A stretch of 64,000 nt of DNA from positions 552,679-616,678 of the forward strand of contig NZ_FOOR01000001.1 of the NCBI RefSeq assembly GCF_900113255.1, given 5' to 3'. Origin of the DNA: Novosphingobium sp. CF614. Lineage in GTDB: Bacteria; Pseudomonadota; Alphaproteobacteria; Sphingomonadales; Sphingomonadaceae. The notes beneath the pieces were generated by a model. That model did not search any database, was not told the DNA's origin, and saw only the letters and a list, made by a program, of their open reading frames with translations. Positions 37,304 to 53,833 of the stretch are shown one piece after another. The first letter of the stretch is position 1. The number at the start of each line of letters is the position of its first letter. The position numbers and the translations under genes are program-made.

Positions 37304-37845
37304 TACACGGTGCCTTCCAGTTCGGCGCGCATCTCTGCCCCCTTGCGGAACACGCGGGCGAGGATGAACAGGATCAGCATGAGCAGCAGGCCATTGCCGG
37401 ACAGGCCGCCATCAACCTGGACCTCGCCGGAATGCCCGTCCGACACGCGGTCGAGCCACATGCCGATGCCGGTCAGCGGAATGGCGACCAGCTGCACGAC
37501 GAGCGAGAGCCAGGCCATGCGGGTAAGCCGCAAGGCATTGTCGGGCACGAAGGGGTCCCCTTCGCCGACGGTATCGACGATACGCTTCAGCAGCAGCAGG
37601 ATCAGGAACACCGTGGCCAGCAGTGCGATCGCCAGCAGCAGCACGCCGCAAAGCGCGGCGACGAGCGGTGCGGTGGGGGTCGACGGCATCGCGCTGGCAA
37701 GCTCCACGGTGACCTTCTCCCGCATGAAGAGAATCACCGGCAGGGCGATGGTGCAGGCCGCCGCCGCCAGCACCATCACGCCCATCAGGAAATAGAGCAG
37801 GCCCTTGGCGACGGCGAGCAAGGGGTCGGTGGACAGTCTGGACAT
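37303..37845 (-). CDS. DUF2975 membrane protein
   Basis: A 180-residue protein with four hydrophobic segments (LLYFLMGVMVLAAAACTIALP, APLVAALCGVLLLAIALLATV, the LSLVVQLVAIPLTGIGMWL segment and LLLMLILFILARVF) and the family stretch GDPFVPDNALRLTRMAWL. DUF2975 proteins are four-helix inner-membrane proteins of unknown function, usually paired with an XRE regulator. The pairing is complete here and suggests a membrane-linked signalling or stress module. Confidence 0.88.
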   Translation of the reverse strand: MSRLSTDPLLAVAKGLLYFLMGVMVLAAAACTIALPVILFMREKVTVELASAMPSTPTAPLVAALCGVLLLAIALLATVFLILLLLKRIVDTVGEGDPFVPDNALRLTRMAWLSLVVQLVAIPLTGIGMWLDRVSDGHSGEVQVDGGLSGNGLLLMLILFILARVFRKGAEMRAELEGTV

Positions 37846-37866
37846 GGCAAGCCTCCCGCGATCCGC

Positions 37867-38043
37867 TTACATCAGCACCGGGGCATAGGCCCCGGAGGCG
37901 GCCACGGCGGCGACGCTCTGCCCGGAACGGACCGCGTCCGGCGCCGGAGTGCTGACGGTGGGAAGCCAGAGGGTCGCCATCAGGACAAGCGCCAGGGCGA
38001 CGGCGATGGGGCGCGGGGTGGCCCGGGTATCTTGGACAGTCAT
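37867..38043 (-). CDS. Small membrane or secreted peptide heading the DUF2975 operon
   Basis: A 58-residue peptide starting MTVQDTRATPRPIA, with one hydrophobic segment (VALALVLMATLWLPTV) and a short tail ending AYAPVLM. The ATG at 38043 follows GGAG with normal spacing. It lies 21 bases before the DUF2975 gene on the same strand, so it is probably co-transcribed. No family recognised. Confidence 0.6.
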   Translation of the reverse strand: MTVQDTRATPRPIAVALALVLMATLWLPTVSTPAPDAVRSGQSVAAVAASGAYAPVLM

Positions 38044-38057
38044 TGCACGTTCTCCGA

Positions 38058-38130
38058 TATGTTCGATATCGATATTCAATAAGTCCGAGTCGGCTTATTG
38101 TCAAACGATAATATCGAAAAACGATATTCA
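38058..38130 (-). promoter_or_regulatory. Palindromic operator region of the DUF2975/XRE operon
   Basis: CAATAAG (38077-38083) and CTTATTG (38094-38100) form a perfect inverted repeat around a 10-base spacer. CGATAT half-sites recur on both sides (38065-38076, 38107-38127). The region is AT-rich compared with its surroundings and sits directly upstream of the operon. It is a likely autoregulatory site for the XRE protein. Confidence 0.6.
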
Positions 38131-38277
38131 TCTGATCGTTTTGCGGAAAGTCGGTGCCGGAGCATCGATGCCGGCCACATCGGGCCGCAGATTCCCGACA
38201 AGCAGGTTCCCGACAAATAGACGGGGCGGCTTCGCGAAAAGCCGCCCCCATGCGTGACTGGAAAGGAGCCGGCCGAG

Positions 38278-39327
38278 TCAGGCCGTGACCGGCTCGGGGC
38301 TGGCGGGAGCGGGCGCTTTGATCGCCGGCCGATAAGGATAAGTGCGCCAGTCGAAGCGCTCGGCTTGCTCCTGTTGACGATGCCCGAGTTGACAGCGCTC
38401 GATGCGCTGCAGCTGGATACGCGCGCGGCGCATGCGGGCCTTGTGGGTCCGGAACGGGTTGCCGGCGTCGGGCGGCGCGGCGACCATCCGTTCGAGCAGG
38501 GCACGGCGTTCCCCAGGATCCGTGGGAACAGGACCATCACCGAGCGCCGCCGGCGATGCCACCGCGACCGAGGCCGCGAGATCCTCTTCCATGGTGGCTC
38601 CGACCGTGACGGCGGCCTGCGGCGGGGCGGACTCGGGCGCGAACGGTTCAGGCGAAGAGGCCCGCGGATCGGTTTCGTCCTCGGCCAGTTGCCTGCGGCG
38701 GCGGCGCGAAATCATCGCCGCGGCACCGGCGCCGGCGATGGCGAACGCGGCGATCAGGCCGGCGATTTCCCCGGCGGTCGGGCCGTCCCACTCGTTGGCC
38801 GCCTCGCTGGCGGGTGCCGTCGCGATCGGTTGGGCGGCTGGTCGGTCCATCGAAGCGGAGGTCGGAGCGGGGGCTTGAGCGGAAGCCGGAGCGGGGGGCG
38901 CGGCGACCGGCATCGGCAAGGAGCCGTCCGCCAGCGCGCCGTCGGTGGCCGTGCCGTTGGACTGGGCGGTCGGCACCGTCGGCGGAGCGGGTTCCTTCGC
39001 CTTCACCGAAGTGGGGGCGCGGGCGGGGGTGCCGGCCCCGCTGCGTTCGGCCTGCGGCACGGCACTGGCCGAAGCTTGAGGCGCCGGGCCGCCCTGCGCG
39101 GCGGTAACATCGGGCAGGACGATGGCCGGCGGCAGGGCGACCGTGGCAGGCGAACTGCCGGCGATGTCCGGCGGCGGCAGCGATATCGGCGATGACGGCG
39201 CCGCCGAGGATGCCGCCGGCGGCACGGATTGGGCCTCCTGCGCCAGGACGGGGGTTGCGGAGAGCGCGAGAACGGCGGCAATCGCCGTCAGGGCGCGGGG
39301 CGAGCGGGCGAAATTTGAGTGTTCCAT
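38278..39327 (-). CDS. Hypothetical Pro/Ala-rich single-pass membrane protein
   Basis: A 349-residue protein. It has a signal peptide (MEHSNFARSPRALTAIAAVLALSATPVLAQ) and a low-complexity Pro/Ala/Ser periplasmic part of about 170 residues. One membrane helix (GEIAGLIAAFAIAGAGAAAMIS) is followed by a basic SRRRRR stop-transfer and a cytosolic tail with many Arg and Gln near the end. No known domain. The architecture suggests an envelope-spanning linker. The earlier ATG 23 codons upstream would spoil the signal peptide and was rejected. Confidence 0.75.
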   Translation of the reverse strand: MEHSNFARSPRALTAIAAVLALSATPVLAQEAQSVPPAASSAAPSSPISLPPPDIAGSSPATVALPPAIVLPDVTAAQGGPAPQASASAVPQAERSGAGTPARAPTSVKAKEPAPPTVPTAQSNGTATDGALADGSLPMPVAAPPAPASAQAPAPTSASMDRPAAQPIATAPASEAANEWDGPTAGEIAGLIAAFAIAGAGAAAMISRRRRRQLAEDETDPRASSPEPFAPESAPPQAAVTVGATMEEDLAASVAVASPAALGDGPVPTDPGERRALLERMVAAPPDAGNPFRTHKARMRRARIQLQRIERCQLGHRQQEQAERFDWRTYPYRPAIKAPAPASPEPVTA

Positions 39328-39551
39328 GTCACAGCAATGCGACAGACGGTGACTTGTTACGGATCCATGCCGTGAATACGGGACAAGACGAGGCACTGAA
39401 TGCGGCGAACCGATACTTGCTTTACTGAGTGAATATTCCTACCGGCAGTTCCGACTGTTTGACACTCTGCGCAAACGATCCTTTCCATTCCGCCGATCAT
39501 GGGTCGCGGATGCAAGCGCGCACGTCGTGCCGACAATTTGAAGGCGCCGGT

Positions 39552-39580
39552 TTGACACCGGGTGGGTGCGGTCCTATATG
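39552..39580 (+). promoter_or_regulatory. Sigma-70-type promoter for rpoBC
   Basis: TTGACA (39552) and TATATG (39575) with exactly 17 bases between, about 265 bases before rpoB. The match to the housekeeping promoter is close. It would provide an rpoBC transcript independent of rplJL. Confidence 0.75.
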
Positions 39581-39845
39581 GGGAGTTCGCTCGATCGCTT
39601 CGAGCAAGGCGGGTTCATGCGCGGGGACACGCCCGGGAAGGAAGCGGTCCGGGTTTCCATCCGACGTAGAAGGCTGACGGCCGCATCGGCTTCCCACCAG
39701 GGATTCCGCGCGCCGGGCGGCCTTTTCGCGTTGCGGGTGGTTCCGTCCCACGGGCGGAATATCACGTTCTCGCGATGACGACATTTTTCCGGGCCGATCC
39801 CCTCGCGAATCGGCCCCTTGAGAAGCGAAGAGGCAAGAACCCCAC
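39581..39845 (+). other. Long rpoB 5' leader
   Basis: About 265 bases between the promoter and rpoB without a convincing gene. It contains GC-rich self-complementary stretches (for example GCGCGCCGGGCGGCC near 39708). Such a leader could carry translational or attenuation control of RNA polymerase synthesis. No known riboregulator is recognised. Confidence 0.45.
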
Positions 39846-44003
<4,158 letters not shown>

Positions 44004-44006
44004 ACG

Positions 44007-44177
44007 ATGCGCAAGTCGAGCAAGGCAGCGGCGATGGCCGGGATTTGCACGCTGGTAGGCGTGCTGGTCCTGGCGATTAGCCCCGGCGCCGGACGTATCC
44101 CTCTGGGTACGATGCTCGTCTTGTTCGGCGTGATCGGCGCGGTCTCAGCAATCCGCCTTCGCGCTGCCGCGAACTGA
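44007..44177 (+). CDS. 56-residue membrane microprotein between rpoB and rpoC
   Basis: An intact 57-codon frame (ATG at 44007, TGA at 44175) three bases after the rpoB stop. It encodes a basic N-terminus MRKSSKAAAM and two hydrophobic segments (CTLVGVLVLAISPGAG and the MLVLFGVIGAVSAI segment), with an Arg-rich end. That is a classic small inner-membrane hairpin. Codon use is like its neighbours. No ribosome-binding site other than the rpoB end region is seen, so coupling to rpoB translation is likely. Function unknown. Confidence 0.65.
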   Translation: MRKSSKAAAMAGICTLVGVLVLAISPGAGRIPLGTMLVLFGVIGAVSAIRLRAAAN

Positions 44178-44203
44178 ATTTCACCCTCTAGAGGGATAAA
44201 GCT

Positions 44204-48490
<4,287 letters not shown>

Positions 48491-48518
48491 GCCTTTTCCC
48501 CTGACAGCCAGGAAAATG

Positions 48519-48549
48519 GCCCCGCCGGAGCGATCCGGCGGGGCTTTTT
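48519..48549 (+). terminator. Terminator after rpoC
   Basis: An 11-base perfect stem GCCCCGCCGGA / TCCGGCGGGGC with GCGA tetraloop and five T residues. It lies 28 bases after the rpoC stop. Confidence 0.95.
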
Positions 48550-48682
48550 CCTGGGTGCCGACGCTGGTTGCCCTCGGCGCGGCTGGCCGCACCGCGCTCA
48601 AAGCCTTCCCGCGCGCGGCGAACCGTGCATAATCGTTTCCGGACAACAACACTTGCAACAACACTTGGGGAGGAAGAGAGCG

Positions 48683-49636
48683 ATGGACAGGCTTCGGTTC
48701 GACGGACAAGTCGCCATCGTCACCGGGGCGGGCGGCAACCCCGGGCTCGGCCGGGCGCATGCCATGCTGCTGGCGGAGCGCGGCGCGCGCGTGGTGGTGA
48801 ACGATCTCAGCAAGGAGCCGCTCGGCAGCGACCGCGTGCCCGCCAGCGCCGAAGCAGTGGCGGCCGAGATCGTCGCGGCCGGAGGCGAGGCCGTGGCCGA
48901 CACCCACAGCGTCGCCGACGAGGCGAGCGCCGCCGCCGTGGTGCAGACCGCGCTCGATCGCTGGGGCCGGATCGACATCCTCGTCAACAACGCCGGCGTG
49001 GGCTTCCTCGCCGGGTTCGACGAAATCACCTCGGTCGATATCCGCACCATGGTCGAGGTCCACCTGATGGGCGCGATCTGGATGTCGCGCGCGGTGTGGA
49101 AACCGATGCAGGCCGCCGGCTATGGCCGCATCGTCAACACCACCTCGGGCGGGATGATGGGTATGAACGGCATGACCGTCTACGGCGCCGCCAAGTTCGG
49201 CATCTTCGGACTGACCCGCGGCCTCGCGGTCGAAGGCGCCAGCCGCGGCATCAAGGTCAACGCGCTGAGCCCGGGGGCGGCGACCCGCAACGGATCACGC
49301 CATTTCACCATCCCCGATCCCGAGAAGCGCCGCGCCTACGAGCACGATTTCCGCCCCGCCCTCGTCTCGCCGGCGGTCGCCTACCTCGCCCATGAGGCCT
49401 GCGAGGTGAGCGGCATGCTGTTTCACGCCGGCGGCGGCAAAGTCTCCTCACGCCAGATCTGCATGACCACGGGGATCGATGAGCCCGACCTTACCATCGA
49501 GCAGGTCCGCGACGGGCTCGACACGATCCTCGATCCCGCCACCCTCACCCCCGCCACCGACCCACGCGATCCTTCGGTGACCGGCAACAGCACCGCGGCC
49601 GCGCTGCTCGTACCCAAGGCCTACGAGCCCGGGTGA
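48683..49636 (+). CDS. SDR-family dehydrogenase
   Basis: A 317-residue short-chain dehydrogenase resembling the (3R)-hydroxyacyl-CoA dehydrogenase domain of multifunctional enzymes. It has the cofactor motif TGAGGNPGLGRAHA, VVVNDLS and NNAGVGF. The catalytic Ser is in NTTSGGMMG with YGAAKFG, and a C-terminal extension of about 60 residues follows the Rossmann domain. The ATG at 48683 has AGGAAG upstream. Insertion of an Asn-Pro in the glycine motif is typical of that subfamily. Exact substrate unknown. Confidence 0.88.
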   Translation: MDRLRFDGQVAIVTGAGGNPGLGRAHAMLLAERGARVVVNDLSKEPLGSDRVPASAEAVAAEIVAAGGEAVADTHSVADEASAAAVVQTALDRWGRIDILVNNAGVGFLAGFDEITSVDIRTMVEVHLMGAIWMSRAVWKPMQAAGYGRIVNTTSGGMMGMNGMTVYGAAKFGIFGLTRGLAVEGASRGIKVNALSPGAATRNGSRHFTIPDPEKRRAYEHDFRPALVSPAVAYLAHEACEVSGMLFHAGGGKVSSRQICMTTGIDEPDLTIEQVRDGLDTILDPATLTPATDPRDPSVTGNSTAAALLVPKAYEPG

Positions 49637-49656
49637 ACCGCTTCGCGGCTGCCCCG

Positions 49657-50784
49657 TTACTCGGCCGCCTCTGCCTCCAGCGCTTCGGCTGCCTCGATCT
49701 CCGCCGCCTTGGCCTCGACCAGCGCGACGATGTGATCGAGCATGTTCTCGCTCTGCACATGATGGTCCGTCACGCCCGAGAGATAGACCATGTGCTTGCC
49801 GTTGCCGCCGCCGGTAATGCCGATGTCGGTTTCCCGCGCCTCGCCCGGGCCATTGACGACACAGCCGAGCACCGAGAGCGACAGCGGAGTCTTGATGTGT
49901 TGCAGGCGGGCTTCCAGCGCCTCCACGGTGCGGATCACGTCGAAGCCCTGCCGCGCGCAGGACGGGCACGAGACGACGCGCACGCCGCGCGTGCGCAGGC
50001 CAAGGCTCTTCAGGATCTCGAAACCGACGCGCACTTCCTCCTCCGGCTCGGCCGAGAGCGAAACGCGCAAGGTATCGCCGATGCCGGCCCAGAGCAGGTT
50101 GCCGATGCCGATCGAGGACTTGACGGTGCCGCCGATCAGCCCGCCCGCCTCGGTAATGCCGAGATGCAACGGGCAATCCACCGCATCGGCCAGCCCCTGG
50201 TAAGCGGCAACCGCGAGAAACACGTCGGAGGCCTTCACCGCCACTTTGTATTCGTGGAAATCGTGGTCCTGCAGCAGCCTGATATGGTCGAGCGCCGATT
50301 CCACCAGCGCCTCCGGGCAGGGCTCGCCGTACTTTTCGAGCAGGTCCTTCTCGAGGCTGCCGGCGTTGACGCCGATGCGGATCGCACAGCCATTGGCCTT
50401 GGCCGCGCGCACCACTTCGGCGACACGCTCGCCGGAGCCGATGTTGCCGGGATTGATGCGCAGGCACGCCGCGCCCGCGTCGGCGGCCTCGAGCGCGCGC
50501 TTGTAGTGGAAATGGATGTCGGCGATCAGCGGCACGCGCGCGGCGCGGGCGATCTCGCGGAAGGCGGCGGTGCTTTCGACATCGGGGCAGGAAACGCGGA
50601 TGAGATCGGCCCCGGCATCCTCGCAGCGGCGGATCTGGTCGATCGTTGCCGCCGCGTCGGACGTGGGCGTGTTGGTCATCGTCTGCACGGTGATCGGCGC
50701 ATCGCCGCCGACGGGCACGCTGCCGACCATGATCTGGCGGCTCTTGCGGCGCTCTATGTCGCGCCAGGGTCTGATCGAGGACAT
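49657..50784 (-). CDS. ispG: 4-hydroxy-3-methylbut-2-enyl-diphosphate synthase
   Basis: A 375-residue IspG of the MEP isoprenoid pathway, reducing MEcPP to HMBPP with a [4Fe-4S] cluster. Seen are [22 protein letters not shown] at the N-terminus, the cluster cysteines in [11 protein letters not shown] and [10 protein letters not shown], and [12 protein letters not shown] near the end. Length is normal. It is convergent with the SDR gene and downstream of the GNAT genes. Confidence 0.96.
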   Translation of the reverse strand: MSSIRPWRDIERRKSRQIMVGSVPVGGDAPITVQTMTNTPTSDAAATIDQIRRCEDAGADLIRVSCPDVESTAAFREIARAARVPLIADIHFHYKRALEAADAGAACLRINPGNIGSGERVAEVVRAAKANGCAIRIGVNAGSLEKDLLEKYGEPCPEALVESALDHIRLLQDHDFHEYKVAVKASDVFLAVAAYQGLADAVDCPLHLGITEAGGLIGGTVKSSIGIGNLLWAGIGDTLRVSLSAEPEEEVRVGFEILKSLGLRTRGVRVVSCPSCARQGFDVIRTVEALEARLQHIKTPLSLSVLGCVVNGPGEARETDIGITGGGNGKHMVYLSGVTDHHVQSENMLDHIVALVEAKAAEIEAAEALEAEAAE

Positions 50785-50855
50785 GGCGCTGCTATAGGCG
50801 CTCGGCGTGACCGTTTGAAGCCGGTTTGCGCAAGGCGGCGATTCTCACCATCTGG

Positions 50856-51371
50856 TCACACCATCCGGGCGAACAGGAACTCCTCGTCGCGCTGCTTGCC
50901 GACCATGAAGTGGATGTCTGCGGCTTTGTCGAAGCCGTAGCGATGGTAGAACTTCTGCGCGCCGAGGTTCCCACTGTAGACCGAGAGCTGGATCTCGTCG
51001 GCACCGAACCGGCGCGCCTCATCCAACGCCCAGTCCATCAGCCGCGCGCCGATGCCCTGCCCGGTGACCTCTGGATCGGTGTAGAGCTGCTTGAGTTCGA
51101 TCGCGCGTCGCCCCCGCACATGCTCGGGCCAGCCGCAATCCATAACGAGCTTGCAGTAGCCCAGCAGCGCGCCATCCCGCTCGGCCAGCATCACGCGCAT
51201 GGCCGGATCGGCGATCTCCCCGGCGACCTTGGCCTCGCTATGTGATTGCGCCAGAAACGCCGCCAGGTCTTCCGGCCGATAGAGCTGGCCGAACTTTTCC
51301 GTAAAGCTGCGCGCGCCCAATTCGGCGAGGGCACCGGCATCGGCGAGGATCGCGGGTCGCAAGTCCATCAT
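50856..51371 (-). CDS. GNAT family N-acetyltransferase
   Basis: A 171-residue acetyltransferase with the acetyl-CoA motif KQLYTDPEVTGQGIGARLMDWALDEA, followed by LSVYSGNLGAQKFYHRYGF. The ATG ATG at 51371 overlaps the stop of the upstream GNAT gene. Substrate unknown. Confidence 0.9.
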   Translation of the reverse strand: MMDLRPAILADAGALAELGARSFTEKFGQLYRPEDLAAFLAQSHSEAKVAGEIADPAMRVMLAERDGALLGYCKLVMDCGWPEHVRGRRAIELKQLYTDPEVTGQGIGARLMDWALDEARRFGADEIQLSVYSGNLGAQKFYHRYGFDKAADIHFMVGKQRDEEFLFARMV

Positions 51372-51835
51372 ATCACCTTGGTCATGCACATCGAAAAGTC
51401 ATCCGAGAGGTAATCGCCGAATGGCGGGCATTCGACGAAGCCGTGGGCCTCATAGAGGCGCCGGGCCGGCTGGAACGGCTCCGGGCGCCCGGTCTCGAGG
51501 CTGACCCGCGTATAGCCGCGCGCACGGGCTTCCTCGATCAGGCGCAACAGGATCGCCTTGCCGACACCCTTGCCGCGATATTCCGGCGCGGCGCGCATCG
51601 ACTTCAATTCACCGTGCCGGTCGCCCAGGTGCTTGATCGCGCCGCAGCCGGCCAGGCGCTCGCCGTCCCAGGCCGAAAAGAAGGTCACGTCGCTCTGCCG
51701 CAGCCGCTCTGCCGGCAGGGCGTGAACCTTGCAGGCCGGCGACCACCGATGCATCTCATCCAGGTGCAGTTGCAGCAGGGCAAGCACGTCCTTTCCGGTC
51801 AGGTCGTCAGCAATGATCCTCAGGTCATCGATCAT
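51368..51835 (-). CDS. GNAT family N-acetyltransferase
   Basis: A 155-residue acetyltransferase starting MIDDLRIIADDLTGKDVLAL. It has GELKSMRAAPEYRGKGVGKAI (acetyl-CoA pyrophosphate loop) and ETGRPEPFQPARRLYEAHGF. It resembles putative PanZ/YsnE-type acetyltransferases with a D-L-TGKDVLALLQLHLDEM N-terminus. Preceded by AAGGGACG on its strand. Substrate unknown. Confidence 0.88.
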   Translation of the reverse strand: MIDDLRIIADDLTGKDVLALLQLHLDEMHRWSPACKVHALPAERLRQSDVTFFSAWDGERLAGCGAIKHLGDRHGELKSMRAAPEYRGKGVGKAILLRLIEEARARGYTRVSLETGRPEPFQPARRLYEAHGFVECPPFGDYLSDDFSMCMTKVI

Positions 51836-51860
51836 CGGCGTCCCTTGAGAAAACCTGCCT

Positions 51861-52781
51861 TTACGAAAACTTGTCGGCCTTGCGCCGCCCCATCCGCATG
51901 CCGCTTTCCAGCCTTGCCCGCAACTGGGTATAATAGGCCTCCAGGAAGGCTTTCTCGTCGTTCCAGCCGTCGTTGCGGCCGATCTTTTCGGCAATGGTCT
52001 GGTAGACCGTCTCGATCGATTGCTGGCGATCCTCGCGCAGGACGCGTTCGAGCGCCTGGAGTTCGAATTCACCGTAGACCGCCAGTTCGGCTTCCTCGAA
52101 CTGGTAGCCGCGGCGTGCCGCCTCGATCGCGGGACCGAGCGCGGCATCGCGGGCGACCGACATCGCCGCTTCCAGCTTCTGGCGCGGCCGTTCCAGCACC
52201 CAGCTTCCGGCGATCACGTCACCCGCGCGCAGGGCGTCGCGGTTGAACAGCGGGAACAGCATGAAGATCAGGAACCACGCGGTGGCCGCCAGCCATGCCC
52301 AGCCGCTGTCCACCCCGGCCGAGGCGATGAAGACGATCGGCAGGAACAGCTCGATATCGCGCAGAAGATTGCGGGCGATGACCATTTCCGCGGTCAGTCG
52401 CCCGCCATCGCGCGCGGCGATGCGAATGCCGGTCATCCGCTTGCCGGGCGTCGCGCCGCGCGGGCCGAGCTCGAAGAACAGGAAATAGGCGTTGCGGAAC
52501 AGGAACATGATGACGATCCACACGATCACCAGGAATTGCAGCGCCTGGCCCGCCGCCGAGCCGCTGCGCAATTCCCGGCCAAGACCGGCCACGCCGCCGC
52601 CGATCGCCGCGAGCGCCAGCGTGGAACCGATCATCAGCACCACGATGAAGATCAGGTCCAGGATCAGTGCCCCCAGCCGCGCGCCCCGGCTGGCGACGGT
52701 GACCGGCAGCGCGATCCCCTCGGGCGTCACCAGGATGCGATCCTTGCCCCAGCGGCGCAGGCGGGTGGGAGCGGCGCTCAT
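51861..52781 (-). CDS. RDD family membrane protein
   Basis: A 306-residue protein. The RDD domain starts with TPEGIALPVTVASRGARLGALILDL, has three hydrophobic helices and includes GPRGATPGKRMTGIRI. A charged C-terminal tail of about 110 residues is probably cytosolic. The start at 52781 overlaps the SpoIIM-like stop. It is the last gene of the MoxR-type cluster. The function of RDD proteins in these clusters is not established. Confidence 0.88.
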   Translation of the reverse strand: MSAAPTRLRRWGKDRILVTPEGIALPVTVASRGARLGALILDLIFIVVLMIGSTLALAAIGGGVAGLGRELRSGSAAGQALQFLVIVWIVIMFLFRNAYFLFFELGPRGATPGKRMTGIRIAARDGGRLTAEMVIARNLLRDIELFLPIVFIASAGVDSGWAWLAATAWFLIFMLFPLFNRDALRAGDVIAGSWVLERPRQKLEAAMSVARDAALGPAIEAARRGYQFEEAELAVYGEFELQALERVLREDRQQSIETVYQTIAEKIGRNDGWNDEKAFLEAYYTQLRARLESGMRMGRRKADKFS

Positions 52782-53833
52782 CGCCGCCGTTCCACGCGCG
52801 TCGCGGAATCGGCATTGCCCCGGAACGCGAAGAAGTAGGCGCTCCACAGCGCCAGCATGAAGCCCCCGATCACCAGGCGGCCGAAAGTCTGGTCCACCAG
52901 CTGGCGGGCGAAGCCTTCCAGCAGCGCGGCTATCACCAGCATCAAGACCACGCCGGTCATGACCAGCGCGGCGCGGCGCCCGGCTTCGGCGGCGGCCTGG
53001 AGCACCGGGCGATTGCCCGGAAACGCCAGCGAGCGGCCGATATGCAGCCCCGCCGCGCCCGCCAGCAGGATCGCGAAGAGTTCGGTGGTGCCATGAACGG
53101 CGATCCAGCCCGCGAAATCGAGCGTGAGCCCGGCGCCGTGGTAGAGCCAGGCCATCGCCCCCAGCACCGCCAGGTTCTGCACCAGCAGCAGCAGCGAGGG
53201 CACTCCGAAGGCAAAGCCGAGCGCGAAGGCGAGAATCGCGACCTGGGCGTTGTTGCTGAACAGCTGCGCGGCGAAAACGCTCATGCCGTTTTCCTTCGAC
53301 AGGCCGAACAGCGTGCCGTGCAGCTCCTGGACGCTCGCGCCCGGTACACGGTCCCCCGCCATGCCGCGTCCGACCAGCGAGAAGTACCACTCCGGATCAT
53401 GGCTGACGAGCAGCCAGCCGACCACCGTTCCCGCGACCATCACCGCCAGGGCGATCACCACGTCCAGCCAGATCGCGCGCACCGCCGCGCTCCAGCCGCC
53501 GCCGAGAAAACCACGCAGCCACTCCCAGAGCGAACTGCGCGGCCCATAGACGATGAACCAGGCGCGCTGCACCAACGCCTCCAGATAGGCCAGCGTCGCG
53601 GCATCGAGCGACGTTTCGCGGGCGATCGACAGGCTGGAGGCGACGGTGCGGTAAAGCCCCGGCAGCGCCAGCAGGTCCTCGTCCGAAACGCCGCGCAGGC
53701 GGCCTTTCTCCATGCGCGTGACGATTGCTTCGAGCCGCTTCCAGTCGGCCTCGCGGTCGAGCCGGAAGCGATCGGAACGCAGCGCGGCGGTTTCGATCGC
53801 GGACCAGGAAGAGCTGGAAACGGCGGCGTTCAT
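52778..53833 (-). CDS. Stage II sporulation protein M-like membrane protein
   Basis: A 351-residue SpoIIM-superfamily protein. A soluble N-terminal 110 residues precedes five or more membrane helices (VVIALAVMVAGTVVGWLLV, VAILAFALGFAFGVPSLLLL, TTELFAILLAGAAGLHIG). In non-sporulating bacteria it occurs with MoxR, DUF58 and RDD genes, exactly as here. It overlaps both neighbours by 4 bases. Probably part of an envelope complex. Confidence 0.85.
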   Translation of the reverse strand: MNAAVSSSSWSAIETAALRSDRFRLDREADWKRLEAIVTRMEKGRLRGVSDEDLLALPGLYRTVASSLSIARETSLDAATLAYLEALVQRAWFIVYGPRSSLWEWLRGFLGGGWSAAVRAIWLDVVIALAVMVAGTVVGWLLVSHDPEWYFSLVGRGMAGDRVPGASVQELHGTLFGLSKENGMSVFAAQLFSNNAQVAILAFALGFAFGVPSLLLLVQNLAVLGAMAWLYHGAGLTLDFAGWIAVHGTTELFAILLAGAAGLHIGRSLAFPGNRPVLQAAAEAGRRAALVMTGVVLMLVIAALLEGFARQLVDQTFGRLVIGGFMLALWSAYFFAFRGNADSATRVERRR

